Source: Rhizophlyctis rosea (lineage: Eukaryota > Chytridiomycota > Chytridiomycetes > Rhizophlyctidales > Rhizophlyctidaceae). Taken from it: DNA of 64,000 nt. This document shows positions 33,058 through 45,049 of the stretch, piece by piece. Position 1 is the stretch's first letter. Each line of letters starts with the position of its first letter. The notes beneath the pieces are model-generated. The model worked only from the letters and a program-made list of their open reading frames with translations. It was not told where the DNA came from and ran no database searches. The position numbers and the translations under genes are program-made. The stretch spans positions 62,001-126,000 of the forward strand of contig JADGJC010000007.1 in the NCBI GenBank assembly GCA_027596075.1, read 5' to 3'.

Positions 33058-33314
33058 CCTTCCTCTGCTTCGCCCTAACGGAGAGGTCCGAGTTATTCCA
33101 CGCTTACCTTATTACTCACTTACAGACTCACGGGGGTGGTGGAATGTCGTGAACCGGCACTGATTATCTACCTCCGAAGATCGCTCCTCTAACATTTGGC
33201 AACTGGCGTATACCCTTGGACCCGTTTGGTTGAGCATGACTCCCGGCTACTTGTTGCAAACGTGAAACCTTTACCTATACGAGAGCATATTTACCCACAA
33301 TAGAACCCTGCACC

Positions 33315-35203
33315 ATGGCAGAGGTAACCACCATAACTAAGGCGCCAGCCACTGAACCGGCGCACCCCTTGCCGACCTCACAAGAGGATGCCAACCGTCT
33401 AGAAGAAATGGGCTACCAGCAAGAGCTTGTGCGGGCTCTCACAAAGTGGACAACATTTGGTGTAGGCTTCTCTATGATTAATGTCCCAGGTATAACATGA
33501 TCACCATAGTTGCATTCTGATATCGCTAACTGCGTACTCACTCGGCATTAATTTGATGTAGGAGCAATATTTACTCTATTATATTTCGGGTTGGCGGCGG
33601 GAGGTCCAAAAGGGATCCTAACTGCGTGGCCAATCGTCTCCGTCTTCTCGCTCTTTGTTGCATTATCGTTGGGCGAGATTCTAAGCGCGTATCCAACATC
33701 TGGAGGATTGTACTATTGTAAGTTGCCATCAGCACAATCCATTCCAGATGTGTAGCTCATATTACGAGTTTCCCAGGGGCATCACAACTCGCCGGTCCTA
33801 AGCACGCTGCTTTCGCTGGATGGGTGACGGGCTGGTTCACATGGATCGGCCTCATCGGCGTCTCAGCCGGATCCGCCTTTGCATTCGCAGAAGTCCTAAC
33901 AGCCCTCATCTACGCCGCACCCAATGGCTTACAACCCGAACCACACGGCATAGAGCTAAACTCCATGCGATACAAACTCCTCTGCGTCGCCGGATCCGTG
34001 TTCGTCCTAGTATCGGTCGCCATCCTCAACTCCTTCAGCATCAAACGTCTCCACATCGCGTCATGGATCTGGATTCCCTTCAACCTTGCCGTCACCATCA
34101 TCATCAGCCTAGCATGCCCCATTGGTGCCGCAGTCAAGGGCCTACCAACACTATCTCTTTCACAACTTTACCAAACATGGAACAACACAACAGGCCTTCC
34201 AGACTCCTGGGCAGCCCTCATCGGTGTCCTCATGCCTTGCTTTCTCTACGTCGGCCATGACGCCCCAGCACACATGAGCGAAGAATCCCGCGACGCCGCA
34301 ACATCAGGTTCAATAGCCATCGTCGCAGCAGTCATATGGGGCTGGTTCGGCTGGTTCACCCTCTGGGGCGTCCTCGCCGTCATCCCACCAGAAGACTACC
34401 ACCAACTGATCTACATGCCCGAAACCACCGTCGCAGGCATCGACGTCTGGGTCCGCATGGTCGGCCAAGCAGGAGCAGTAGGTCTCGGTGTCCTCCTCCT
34501 CGTAGTTCAATGGACGACCATGGTCTCAGCCCTCGCCGCCCAAGCTCGCGTCACCTACGCATTCGCCCGCGACAACGCTCTACCATTCTCGAAATACTGG
34601 GTCCGCCTTTCTTCTAAAACCCGCATCCCAATGCACGCCCTCTGGCTCATCACCATCCTCAACATCCTCCTCATCCTCCCTGTATTCGGAAGCCTTACCG
34701 CCTACTCAGCACTAGCCTCAATCGGCACCGTAGCACAATACATAGGCTACTCCGTCCCCATCTTCCTCCGCGTCATACACACCCGCCACTTCCCCCGCGG
34801 AAAATTCCACCTAGGCCGTCTCGGCGTCCCCTGCGGCATCATATCCTGCACATGGCTCTGGTTCTCGTCCATCCTCCTCCTCCTACCAACAAAAGGAATC
34901 CCGCAACCCACGAACGGGGTAAGGGACTCAAAGTACTGGAAGGAATGCTGGCAGAAACTGAATTATGCGCCGATTATGGTCGGGGCGGCGATGATTTTTG
35001 TTGTGGGTTGGTGGGTGGTTGATGCGAGGAAGTGGTTTAAGGGGCCGAAGTTTGATGTTAAGACGGCGAGGACGTTTGCTAGTCAGACGCGGTTGGAGGG
35101 GGGGGATAGTCGGAGGGGGAGTACGAAGTCGGGGGAGGATACGGCTTATAGTAAGGAGGAGGCAAAGTCTTTTGGTGATGTGGTGGGGGGTGGGGGGTCA
35201 TAG
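33315..35203 (+). CDS. Amino acid/choline-type permease (APC superfamily)
   Basis: Three exons (33315-33489, 33562-33717, 33777-35203) give 585 aa. The cytoplasmic N-terminus is followed by KWTTFGVGFSMINVPG and the permease block GEILSAYPTSGGLYYWASQLA, typical of the fungal GABA/choline (BAT/Uga4/Hnm1) APC group. About 12 hydrophobic segments follow; the ninth-tenth region has ARVTYAFARDNALPFSKYW, another family hallmark. The C-terminal tail is hydrophilic, Gly/Ser-rich. The substrate (GABA, amino acids, choline or polyamine) cannot be told from sequence alone. Plasma-membrane location is expected. Confidence 0.92.
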
Positions 35204-35670
35204 CATTTTATATCATTGTCATAATGCAGCAATGTCGTCGGCATCCGCACCTGGCGAGTCTTTCCCATTCCCTCATAGTTTATTTACGATTATTATGTAT
35301 GTTTATATTGTGTATTTTGTTGTACATATGGTATACCAGAAACATTGTGCGAGCTCTCTTGTCCTAGTAAAAAGGAAACGAAAAGTGGACTCGGTGTTAG
35401 TATTTGTGACTGAAGTCCATGCCATCCAATATTCATTCTCTCGAACCGCCGCTCAGATAGGCTGTGAAATGTCTTCCTCAAGCACCAGCTTGTGAGGTTT
35501 CCTTCAAGGAAAGGTTCTGCTTCCAAAGGGAGCGCCAGCGCTATCCCCAATCCACCAACACGACGCGCAGTGCTCATTACAGTGCAAGGATGGGTTTCAT
35601 CATTACGGCCGCCCCGCTACAACTTAAAGAGACTCTACAAGGCCCAACTCACCATTGCATGATGTACAAT
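35204..35670. other. Convergent intergenic region
   Basis: Tail-to-tail gap between the permease and the La-motif gene. AT-rich 3' UTR-like sequence around 35210-35350. No gene or repeat was found. Confidence 0.5.
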
Positions 35671-37161
35671 CTACCAACGAATGGGCACAACGGGCCAAAG
35701 AGCCGGTTTTTTAGTTTCGACATCCTGATCAAACTTCTTCTCCACTTCCATCTCCAATAGCCGAAGCTGATATGCTGCTGCCGGTCCATATTGCGCTTCA
35801 AGTTTTTCATACGGTGTTGCCAATATGTCCTCTTCCACATCGACTGCTTCTTGATTGACTGTGAAATGCCAACAACATTGATTAGGCCTCAGTGGTATCC
35901 TAACAGTCCCACAGTACTGAAGTACGATACCTTCAGCTTCCTTTTCTGCCTGCGCCTCCGCCTGTCTCATTTCATCGCCTGATAAAATTAAAAACTTTAG
36001 CATAAACATCCATCGTGGCTACGCAGCCTTGGCAGCCTCACTTACGTTCACGTCGCCAATTTTCAGCATGCCGGAACATCTCAATCATTCCTGGTGTAAG
36101 GTTCACCATCAACCCCTCTTCATCTTCATACTCCTCGTCTTCGTATTCATCCTCCTCCCCATCATAACCATTATTGGTATCGACCTCTTCTTCCATCGGC
36201 ACCTGCTCCTCCTCGCCGCCATCAACAGCTACCCACCCCTGTTGCTCATAATAGTCCGTCCAGTAACTATGACAGGTATGGCATAATGTGTCCCAACCGT
36301 TGTTTTCGTTTGGCTCCAACTCAGTTGAGGTCGGCAACGGAAAACGGGCAGAAGGTCCAAAATGCGCTGCTCCCCATGACTGTAGTTTTGCGATGAAGGC
36401 AGGATCCGAGATAGGGGATGGGAAGTGACTCTGGAGATCGATGGCTGGTGTAGTGCAAGGAGTGGTATTGATCGCGGCAGGTGCTGCGGGACTATTGGAA
36501 GTTGACGACGGCTGGGGTGGCGACTGAATGGGTTGCGACTCGGATGCATCGTCTGTACGTTGACGTTTCGCCGGACTATCCCGATCGTCCCGCTTCAATG
36601 AACCCTTCTTCATATCCTCCTCAGCCGGCTCAACAGGAGTCCATCCGCCCAGCGGACTTTCCGGTCTCTCATGCTTGAACCTGCACTTCGCCCCATATTT
36701 GCAATTGCCCGCAGCATAGTTCTTGCACACGCTATTGTAACTCTTCTTCCCGGTGAAAGGAAAGCGGCGCCGTACTCGCGTGCCGTGCTTGTTGATTAAC
36801 AGACGAGTCGATTTTCGAAGGATGCTAGCGATTGTGGGGATATCTGTGCATATGCTTCGCATCCGTGGGAAGGTTGTCAAAACAGATAGCTCCACCTCTT
36901 TAGTGGGTGATTGGGAAATCAAGCTGCGGAGGAAGTTGTCCGTCAGGAGATTGTGGTCTATGGGGTTCTGAATATCATTTCTGATGCTTTGTGGGGGAAA
37001 GGGTCCCGTGCAACAGTTCACGCCTATGCTGTTTACTCACCACTAAAATAAAACTCAACCTGTTTCAAAATCTGAGCGTCCAGCGGGTCGCCAGTCGAAA
37101 AGCCGCCCTGATCCGTTTGCGACACACCGGACTGTGTAGGTGCTCGATTTCCGTCGGACAT
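35671..37161 (-). CDS. La-motif protein with a CCCH zinc finger
   Basis: Four exons (37161-37041, 36957-36046, 35978-35931, 35858-35671) give 422 aa. The La motif starts at about residue 27 (DAQILKQVEFYFS joined by splicing to DHNLLTDNFLRSLI, the conserved FYFSDxNLxxDxFL core). It ends near residue 95 at LRKSTRLLIN. A single CCCH finger follows at about 115 (CKNYAAGNCKYGAKCRFKH, spacing C-x7-C-x5-C-x3-H). The middle is Pro/Ser-rich and disordered. The C-terminal part has a strong Asp/Glu block and a short helical tail. No RRM after the La motif is visible, unlike La and LARP7. RNA binding is very likely; targets unknown. It is divergent from Fcf2 with 228 bp between starts. Confidence 0.88.
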
Positions 37162-37389
37162 CTTGTTGTACTTTTTTAACTTTGGAGTATGGGAAAGGAT
37201 GGGGAAAGGAAGTGAAGATGCTGCGCTTTTTGTGAAGCCAGGATTTCGGGGTTGATTGCGCCACAAGCCACAACGAATTATTTTTGGCCCGAAACCTTTC
37301 ACCTGCCTTTCGCCTTTGGTTTCGCTCTCAGACCGTTTTCATTATTCTTGCAGAATTGCACATAAGCCCTAACCGTCGGAAGTTGAAAT
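37162..37389. promoter_or_regulatory. Short bidirectional promoter (La-motif gene / Fcf2)
   Basis: Only 228 bp separate the two start codons, so both core promoters must overlap or adjoin. No TATA box is seen, which suits housekeeping RNA-metabolism genes. Confidence 0.55.
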
Positions 37390-38362
37390 ATGCCGAAAGC
37401 ACAAAAGGAGAAGTCAAGACCGTCTCCGCTAACAGCTGGTGACCGGCCTGCTCGTGGCTCCCCAGCAGGCCACGAAGAAGACATTGACTTGGACGACCTT
37501 TTGGCCCGTGCCAGCCAAGCCCTGAAGGAGCGACAGGATGCCGTTATGTACGTTACGCTGACTTTCATTATACACAAGCCCGAAGTTAAAGTTTTCAGTA
37601 CAGTTCCCTTGGTACCAGCCGCAAATCGCCACTTGAAACTGTCCGCTTAGACCCTGGCACATCCGTATCCTCGTACCTCTTGGAATCCTCACCGTACACG
37701 CCTGTTCGCGTCGACACCTCGAAACTCATTACACACGCACAGAATGGCACCAATTTTGAAGATCCGAGCGGGTTGGGAGTGACGAAGGATGGAAAGCGGA
37801 CGCTAGTAGTTCAAAAGGCGCCAGAGACGAAAGCACCGGAACTTGATTACAGCAAGGCGGAAAAGAAGAAGGTTGGTGTTCTTTCCCTGCCTTTCTTCCA
37901 GATAGAAGGGTTGGAAGCTCATCCACTATCCGTACAGCTGGAAAAGGCTAAGGAAACAGCAGGACCAAAATGGTTCAACCTCCCCGCCCCCGAAATGACA
38001 GAAGAAATCAAGCGAGACCTCCACATTCTCAAAAGCCGTGGTGTGCTGGATCCTAAACGGCATTACAAAAAGGATACAACGAAAGGTCTTCCCAAGTTCT
38101 TCCAGGTAAAGGCCATACATCTGCATGATACTGTGTGAACAAACATTGATATCTCCCACTTCGGCAGATTGGAACAATCGTGGAAGGCGCAGCAGACTTT
38201 TACAGCGGCCGCTTAACACGAAAAGAGAGAAAACAGACTATTGTTGATGAGTTGATGGCGGATCAGGAATCGAGACAGTACTTCAAGCAGAAGGCGGAAG
38301 GCATTCGAGACAGGAATCGCATATATACCAAGAAGGGGTGGAAGGGCAAGAAGCGAAGATGA
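37390..38362 (+). CDS. FCF2: Fcf2 pre-rRNA processing factor
   Basis: Three exons (37390-37547, 37619-38105, 38168-38362) give 279 aa. The C-terminal half is the Fcf2 domain: KWFNLPAPEMTEEIKRDL, LKSRGVLDPKRHYKK, LPKFFQ|IGTIVEGAADFYSG and RLTRKERKQTIVDELM, ending in a basic KKGWKGKKRR nucleolar-type tail. The N-terminal part is acidic and disordered. Fcf2 (animal DNTTIP2/TDIF2) works in early cleavage of the 35S pre-rRNA in the small-subunit processome. The exon 2 acceptor (ACCAG at 37618) was selected because the other acceptors in the intron lead to stops. Confidence 0.93.
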
Positions 38363-39014
38363 TTTGATTGTGGCCTTCGTTTTTTGTTGGGTGGTCTCAT
38401 TGTGCTTCTTCACGTCGCACATCAATACAACTTTGTTGATTTGAGTCGATGCTTTAATTTGACCGTGCGTGTTTCAGGAGAAACTGAAGACATTGTATTG
38501 CGGCACAAGCAAAGGTGGTTCATTACCGATTCGGGCAGATGAGTTCAAGGAGAGGTTGTGGCAGATGTGATCGAGGGGGTCCCAAGGCGTGAAGGAGCGG
38601 AATGGGCATGAGATTTGTGGGGTAGTGGCAGAGATGTGGTCGAGCACATGGTGAGAAGGCAAGAATGGTAGAGTTATAAAAACGGATAGGGTGTATGCCC
38701 ACCAGGCGATTTCCGCAGAGGAAACGCATCCTCCCTAGCGTTCACCACCAACGCTGACCTACGCCAAGCATTAAGTGAAGCGACTCGTGCTGCCAACTCC
38801 TCATCAAATGTTCCCTTTGCCACGTAACAAAAACCACCCCGCCAACGAACCCCACTATATATGCGCGTATAAACAGATGTACTTATTCTTCAAAAAACAA
38901 TGCTGCTTGCAAGGTTTCGGAATCTATCTACATATCGAGATAACAGCTATCTACAAAAACGGAAGCTGAACACTACTTGTGTGAGAAAACCACCATTTCG
39001 CTACCAAACCACCA
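38363..39014. other. Convergent intergenic region
   Basis: Tail-to-tail gap of 650 bp. AT-rich from 38860 to 39010. Short ORFs carry no support. Nothing else was seen. Confidence 0.5.
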
Positions 39015-40837
39015 CTATATCATCGCATTATAACTAGTTGACAACTTCCTTGTCGGCCGATAGCGTTTAAGCACATCATCCTCCGTATAAGTTCTAGCAG
39101 ACAAAATATGAGGTGCCACAAACGCATCCTCATCCTCCATGTCTCGTTCCTCCATCATGTCTTCGTCGGGTGGTTGGTCGTCGTTGTCTGGGCTTAGGTC
39201 TGGTGTTCGGGTTGCTAGCATGCCTTTGAGGCAGCGGGGGATGCTGATTGGGACTGAGGTTGAGAGGAGTTCTGTTGCGGGCATTGGGGCGGCGTCACCT
39301 GTAAGGCACCTAGTTAGGACAGACCAACAGGCAGCGGAACCCAACAATTACCCCTACCATCGTCTTCATCTTCGGGCTCGCTTTCGGAAGCGGAGTCAAG
39401 GTCGTAGGCACTGGGCCGTTTGGGCGCACCGGGTATTGTATCGTCCATGTCAAGCTCGAAAACGTCATCTGATACCAGGGATATAGCTTAGGCGCTCGCT
39501 TAAGGCGCTTTCTCACACTCTATCACTCACCGTCGTCAGACCGCTGGTCCCCCTTCCCATCCGTCGCACCATCCTCCTTCTCGTCCTCTACTCCAGCAAA
39601 GTGCACCCTTTTCCCCGATGAATGACTTTCTGCCCCAGTAGAATGCCGCTCATGAGTCCCTTCATCTTGAGTGTCAACCGCTGCCGACTTCGATTCGGAC
39701 AGATCTTCATGCGTTGCCAATCCACCGTTTGTGGTGGCTTCTGGCACCTGTGGTAGAGACGTGGCAGGAGCATTGAAGCTGGACGCCGCCGCCAAACTTG
39801 TCCGCCTGTTCCGAATGATCGGCGTTGTTCCCAACACGTCCCAAGATCCACCTTGCAAAAAGGATGCACTCTTCAAAGACGCCGGACCCGCGAACGATGT
39901 GCTAAGTCCGCCCGCAACAGTTGATGGCGGTCGTACGATTGAAGGGGATGGAACTTCTACAGGTTCTGGGGACGGTGCCCGTTCCGGCGCTTCAAGCACT
40001 AATTTCCCTTCCTCGCTGACTTCCTTGACACGTGCCCACACATTTTCCACATCCTCCCTCGCTCGTCGTTCCAATTGCTCAAACCGGGCTTGCTCTTCTG
40101 CGCGAACAGCTGCTATTCTCTGCTCCATTTCGGCTTTCGCCAAGGCAAGGTATAGTGTCAGAGAGTGCTCTACATCAGATTGTACGTTTGGGAACTTTCT
40201 TCTCAATTCCGAGGCTGTTGGATGACTCTCAGTTGGTCGCAAGAAATGATCATAAGGCGGAAGAGCCATACCTTCATCATTCTCGGTTACATGTGTTTGA
40301 TTGAACAAAAGGATCTTCAAAGAGGGGCTGAACTTTGGACTAGCTTTCGCATTGTCTGCAGCTTCCCCATACTATGGATACGATGGTCAAGAACGATGTG
40401 ATCCAGAAGAAGCGAAACGCAGAGAGCTTACAATCACTTTGTTGCTGATCAACACTGTTTCGGTGGTCGGGAAGAGTGGTTGAAGAGGAGACCCATCCCC
40501 TTCACAGAAGTAAACGGTCGAATCACAGTTCAAGCAAATGACTTCCGTCCAGTCGTCGGACTTTCTCACAGCCTTCGTCAGTACTGGGTGTTCCTGCATT
40601 CTCTCTTAGTAAATAAAGTCTCAGTGACAAGCTTTGAAACGAAGCCGGTTGCTTTACCAAAGTGATACCGCCCAGTCCGAGTTTGATTTCAACCCCTTCC
40701 ACGCCAGGAGCCTTTTGAACTAATGGTTGCCCCGCCACAACTTGCGTGTCAGAACCGTCCTCAGCCGAGGCAGAGCTTGACGGTGGAGTCGAAGGAGTAA
40801 CCTTCACATTCAGACACGGGCAACAATATGGCTGCAT
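39015..40837 (-). CDS. Orphan conserved-looking protein with Cys pairs and an RVxF-type motif
   Basis: Five exons (40837-40658, 40602-40432, 40371-39531, 39468-39358, 39298-39015) join in phase to 528 aa. The N-terminus has a CCPC cluster (MQPYCCPCLNV) and, about 80 residues on, a CLNC pair (VICLNCDSTVYF); together these could form a zinc site. A helical Glu/Arg-rich stretch (EQLERRAREDVENVW) follows at about residues 180-220. The middle is Ser/Pro-rich, with KRVHFAG matching the PP1-docking RVxF form. The C-terminal half is acidic and ends with SIPRCLKGMLATRTPD and a Tyr/Arg tail. I do not recognise a family. The gene is headed away from the Ctp1-type gene, with about 370 bp between starts. 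Confidence 0.75.
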
Positions 40838-41204
40838 ATTGTATCTTTTCTCGCTTACGAGTAAGAGGACTTTCCGTGTGGAGTCAGCCTAAGAGCAGAG
40901 GAGTTGCTCAATGGGAAATAATGGTGGGAATGCTTGGGGGGGGAAGTGAACAGCGAAGCAAGGAAGAGCCATCACAGTAAGAAGCATGTGGTACTGTGGC
41001 TTAGCTTATTCCATCAGGCCCATCATCACATCGCCCACTTCCAGCACTCATCTGACCACAAAAGGGCTGATTGGGGTAGTAAATACTCAACGGACAGCGA
41101 CTTCCTCATTTCTTTATTACACTACCTATTACACTAACCATCGCCATTGGACTTGACGCACACAGGCGCAGCATAGAGAAGACTAAGGATACATACACAA
41201 CGAG
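40838..41204. promoter_or_regulatory. Divergent promoter region (orphan / Ctp1-type gene)
   Basis: About 367 bp between start codons. No TATA box or clear element was recognised. Contains a run of nine G at about 40936-40944. Confidence 0.45.
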
Positions 41205-43902
41205 ATGAGCGGAAGTACTGATAGCAGTGGTCCTCCGAGCTCAGACTTCAACAAAGCCATCTGCAACTTGTGGGACATGCACAATGCGGAGATAAATAGT
41301 AGGACTCCTGTTGTCCGCCAAAAGTCACACGATACTGACCACATAGCTTCAGGGCTGCGCCTGGAATATTTGAACCGAGTCGCTCACGTCGAAGCGGACT
41401 ACGCTCATCTCAAGTCGGAGATGACTTCTGCGGCAACTGCTGCTCGGACAACAGAACAGGAGCTTCGACTACGCGTTGAAGCTGCTGAAAAGCGAACATC
41501 TTCTGCAGAGCGGAAAGCCGAGCGCTTGGAAAGGAAGATCACCGAACTCAAATTGGAAAACGAGAAGCTGCGGTGAGTGCTGGCCGGCACGCATCATCAA
41601 TCGCGTCCTTATATTCATCTTCAGCAGAGCGCAAGGTATGACCGCCGATCCTTCCGAAACATCGATGCCGCCAACCGTTGAAGGTCTCCTCACACAGATT
41701 TCTCGGTAAGTATGGTCCATATGTTATATTTTTTTTGTTTTTTTATTTGAAAACTAAAGCAAAGGATCCGCAGACTACAGGAAGACATGGGAAATTTGAA
41801 GAAAGGACATGGAGAGGAAGTTGCTCGATTACGATCAAACTTTGATAGACAACGCGAACAGTATTTGCGGCAGCAGGAGCATCTAGATGCAAAGGCGGCG
41901 GAGTGGACAGAATTCCGGCAAAAAGTCGTTGCTCGCTCTGTATCGAAGCGGATGGAAAGCGTCGAAAAGAAGGAGAACGAGGCTCGCTCTCCCACGGCCG
42001 AGACGGCACGCAATTCCAAGGATGCATCACCAGTAATGAGTTCCGGATCCACGACTTACCGGAGAAAAAAAAGCGACGAAATGGATGAAGGTAAGAGCGG
42101 GTGGAGCTCATCTAAAGTATTCCGCTTGTGAAATGTGTCTTATGCGCGATACCAGAACGTACCAATCAGTCAAAACGTGTTAAGCATTTACACACTCCGG
42201 AACCACATGCGACTGGCTCCGAAGAGAAATCAAGATCTGCACGAAGTTCAAGTGGTCGCAAATCCAAGTCGTAAGATCGCTCGTGTCAGTGTGGTTCAAC
42301 GACTGTCTGAACACAAAGCTTGCAGACCACTTGTTGAAAAAGGACAGCGAATGCAACATCCAGCAGACGAAATTGTTGCAAGAGACAGCGCTCATTCTGC
42401 CCCGCCTGAAGCGGTGCCCGCTACGAATATATTCCATACTGGCGAAGGATCTAAATCCCGCCCCACTTCGAGAAAAGGGTCTTCAGATCATGAACACCCC
42501 AAACCGGTGTCAGACGCTATGCGAGGAAGGGTTCAAGAGGAGGATCCAAATGCCACGGGCATTCATATCGATGATGTGATTATGTTGACAGAGACTGCTC
42601 GGTTAATGAAAGGTAGGATTGTATCATCATTCTAAGTTGGGCGAGCTTCTAATTGCCTTGCCACTGCAGTGGTCACTGGACATGAAGCACAAATCGGTAC
42701 TTTTGCGTGCTGACATTCATTGCTTACATATCATTGCTCATGTACTGCCTCCTAACTAACCATGCAGAGCCAAGAAAAAAGCCTATATTCATGGCTTCCT
42801 CCATCTTGGAAAGTCCGCCTCCTCTACCGCCAGTGCTGGCCCAATCTCAACTAGTCCCACCTACGCTTTCACTGGATCAGGAGGAGATATCTGTGCAACC
42901 GCCAGCTATCACCAGCGAAGAACTACAGGAGATGGACTTGGAAGGTTTTGTTCCAGAAACGCCATTCATACGTGACCGTACATCGCGAGATCATCCTCCC
43001 GTGGTGGACTCTGTGAGGTCGAATCGAACAGCTAGTACAACCAAAGCCGCAAACCCGGCACCGGTGGAGCGCATTCGGGGTGAGGATGGCGGTGGCAGAA
43101 GGACTCCCTCGCCTTCCCCATTACAACATAAGGGAAAGGACGGCAAAAGCAGTCGTGCTGGCTCTGGTAGATCCTCATCCGAAGGTCTGGTATTCACCAA
43201 ACCAACCAACCCCGCTACAAACGACGCGCCTCTCAAGGATGATGTTGAGTTATTGGGTTCTGACGAGAGTGTGGTCATAGTGCATGGCGCTTCAAGCGCT
43301 TCGCCAAGTGATTTGCAAGCTTCAGACAGACGGTGAGTTAACGCCTCGTACTCGTCTCACCGCCCTGCCATACCCATATATACGTCTAGTTCCATCAACG
43401 GGCCAGTAGCTAGTGGAAGCGGGAGCAAGAAAGACGACGTTGGCTACAAATATCAAGAGGTGGTCAGGAACAGAGATGAGAGGAGGAAAATGCATGGTGA
43501 AGATTGCGCGTGCTGCAACGAGGTGAAGACCGCTCAACGTCATTGCTTCATCAGTGTTTCTGAGCTCATGCAAAGTTCGAAATTTTCAGTTCTACGCGGC
43601 TGCAGGTCCAGTGAAGCCACTTCCTGAACTTGGAGCTCCCGCCGTGGACGAGAGCGATCATGTGCAGTTGGTTTCCCGCCATCGATATTGGTCCAAAAAT
43701 CCCAGCACGCCGCCAGGGTAAGTGATGCACTGGGCTGGGTGTTCAGCTGAATGCAAATATTGATAATATTCTTCTTTTCTTCCACAGCTTTTGGCAGGTC
43801 GATTTCCCATCTACGCAGGAAGCCGCGGAACTCAACAAGCAGGCTAAAGCAGGGAAGAAGCAGGGAGTTGCTGACAAATCGAAAGAACGGCGGAAACTGT
43901 GA
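41205..43902 (+). CDS. CTP1: DNA-end resection factor, Ctp1/Sae2/CtIP family
   Basis: Ten exons (41205-41572, 41625-41705, 41765-42090, 42156-42270, 42326-42612, 42670-42696, 42768-43332, 43390-43522, 43590-43717, 43788-43902) give 714 aa with every junction in phase. The N-terminal 200 residues are coiled-coil, fitting the tetramerisation region. A long disordered Ser/Pro-rich middle follows. The C-terminal domain is diagnostic: a CxCC cluster (GEDCACCNEFYAAAG), then VSRHRYWSKNPSTPPGFW (the RHR motif that binds DNA) and DFPSTQE. This family activates the Mre11-Rad50-Nbs1 nuclease to process double-strand breaks and hairpins, usually under CDK control. SP/TP sites occur in the middle. Confidence 0.93.
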
Positions 43903-45049
43903 ATCATCTCGATGGTCAGGGAGTTGGGAAGTGGGGTGTCTCCCTCCAGGCTCTTGGGGATCTGGAATGTTGATGTGAGGTCGGAGCTGGTGGATAAATT
44001 TATCATCGGACGATCGAATACATCCTTCTCAACAAGATGCGTGATATTTGCCCAATTGCGTTATTCCTATTCAAAAACTTTGTTTCCACCTGCCCCACAC
44101 TTTTCGGTGGTCCCCCTTCCGAGTTGACACAGTGGAAGTCTGGAACAGTGGAACACAGACCGTTGCTGCACCACGATTCGGTGGCAACTTGCTGTAGAAC
44201 GCCACCAGGCTTCATGCGGCACACATTGCGAATTTGGAATGCTCCCCTGGTTTTTCGAAAAAAAAGTTGCTTCTGGTGAGTCGATTGGTGGGAAGGGCAG
44301 GCGAGGCCAAGATGGTGGTGAAATGTGGCGTAGCATTCGCTGGCCCGGATGCAAGCCACACTACAAGCCCCCTGCTCGTCATCAGGAGGAGCGATTTCGC
44401 GATCACGCAACCTGACAAAACGACATTAGACTTCCCTATACTTGCTCTCTCCGAACGTTCGGGGACCGGAGGGTTGGACTGATGGTGATTCTACTGCGCA
44501 CCACTAATTGTGGGGCAATCTTCATATGGCACTGCCTTTTGCCCCCATTTTTGACTTGGAAAGTTGGGAGCCAAAGCATTGCGTGACCAGTCATTGAGTA
44601 TGGCCCCTATGTAGCCTCTCAGATGCTAACAAGTTGACGGCCCCATCATTCTTTGGTGGCATACCATTTCCGCATCGGCGTTCCGGTTCGGCGGTTCATG
44701 TTGGACAAAGTCTCACCTCTTCCGCAATGCAAAGTGGGTTGTCGCAAGAACGTTCGTAAGGAACGAATATTTTTTCGCCCTCGCGGTGGTCCACGAGAAC
44801 TGTTCTTACATGTGCCGAAGGAGCAGGAGGCAGTTCGACAAACTGTTATATAAAACCGTCTCCCCCTTCGCCATCCTTCCCTTGGAAAAACACTCTCGAC
44901 CCTTCCGCGACGCGCCTCATCGAATTCCCTTTTTACCCCCTGTTCTGTAGAACCCTCGCGCGCCAATAGTACATAGTTAGCTAGTGGTTCACAGTCTCAT
45001 ATATCATATTGCAAATTAGTAGTTTACATTACACGGAAATAATAGTACA
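43903..45049. other. Intergenic region upstream of the SulP gene
   Basis: 1.1 kb without genes. It contains a 12-bp perfect palindrome CCGAACGTTCGG (44451-44462) and the TATA box at 44847. ORFs on both strands lack splice support. Confidence 0.5.
44847..44855 (+). promoter_or_regulatory. TATA box of the SulP gene
   Basis: TATATAAAA, followed by C/T-rich sequence, 195 bp before the ATG at 45050. A canonical TATA with a long leader suits a strongly expressed, regulated gene. The gene's coding sequence is also rich in C/T-ending codons. Confidence 0.6.
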
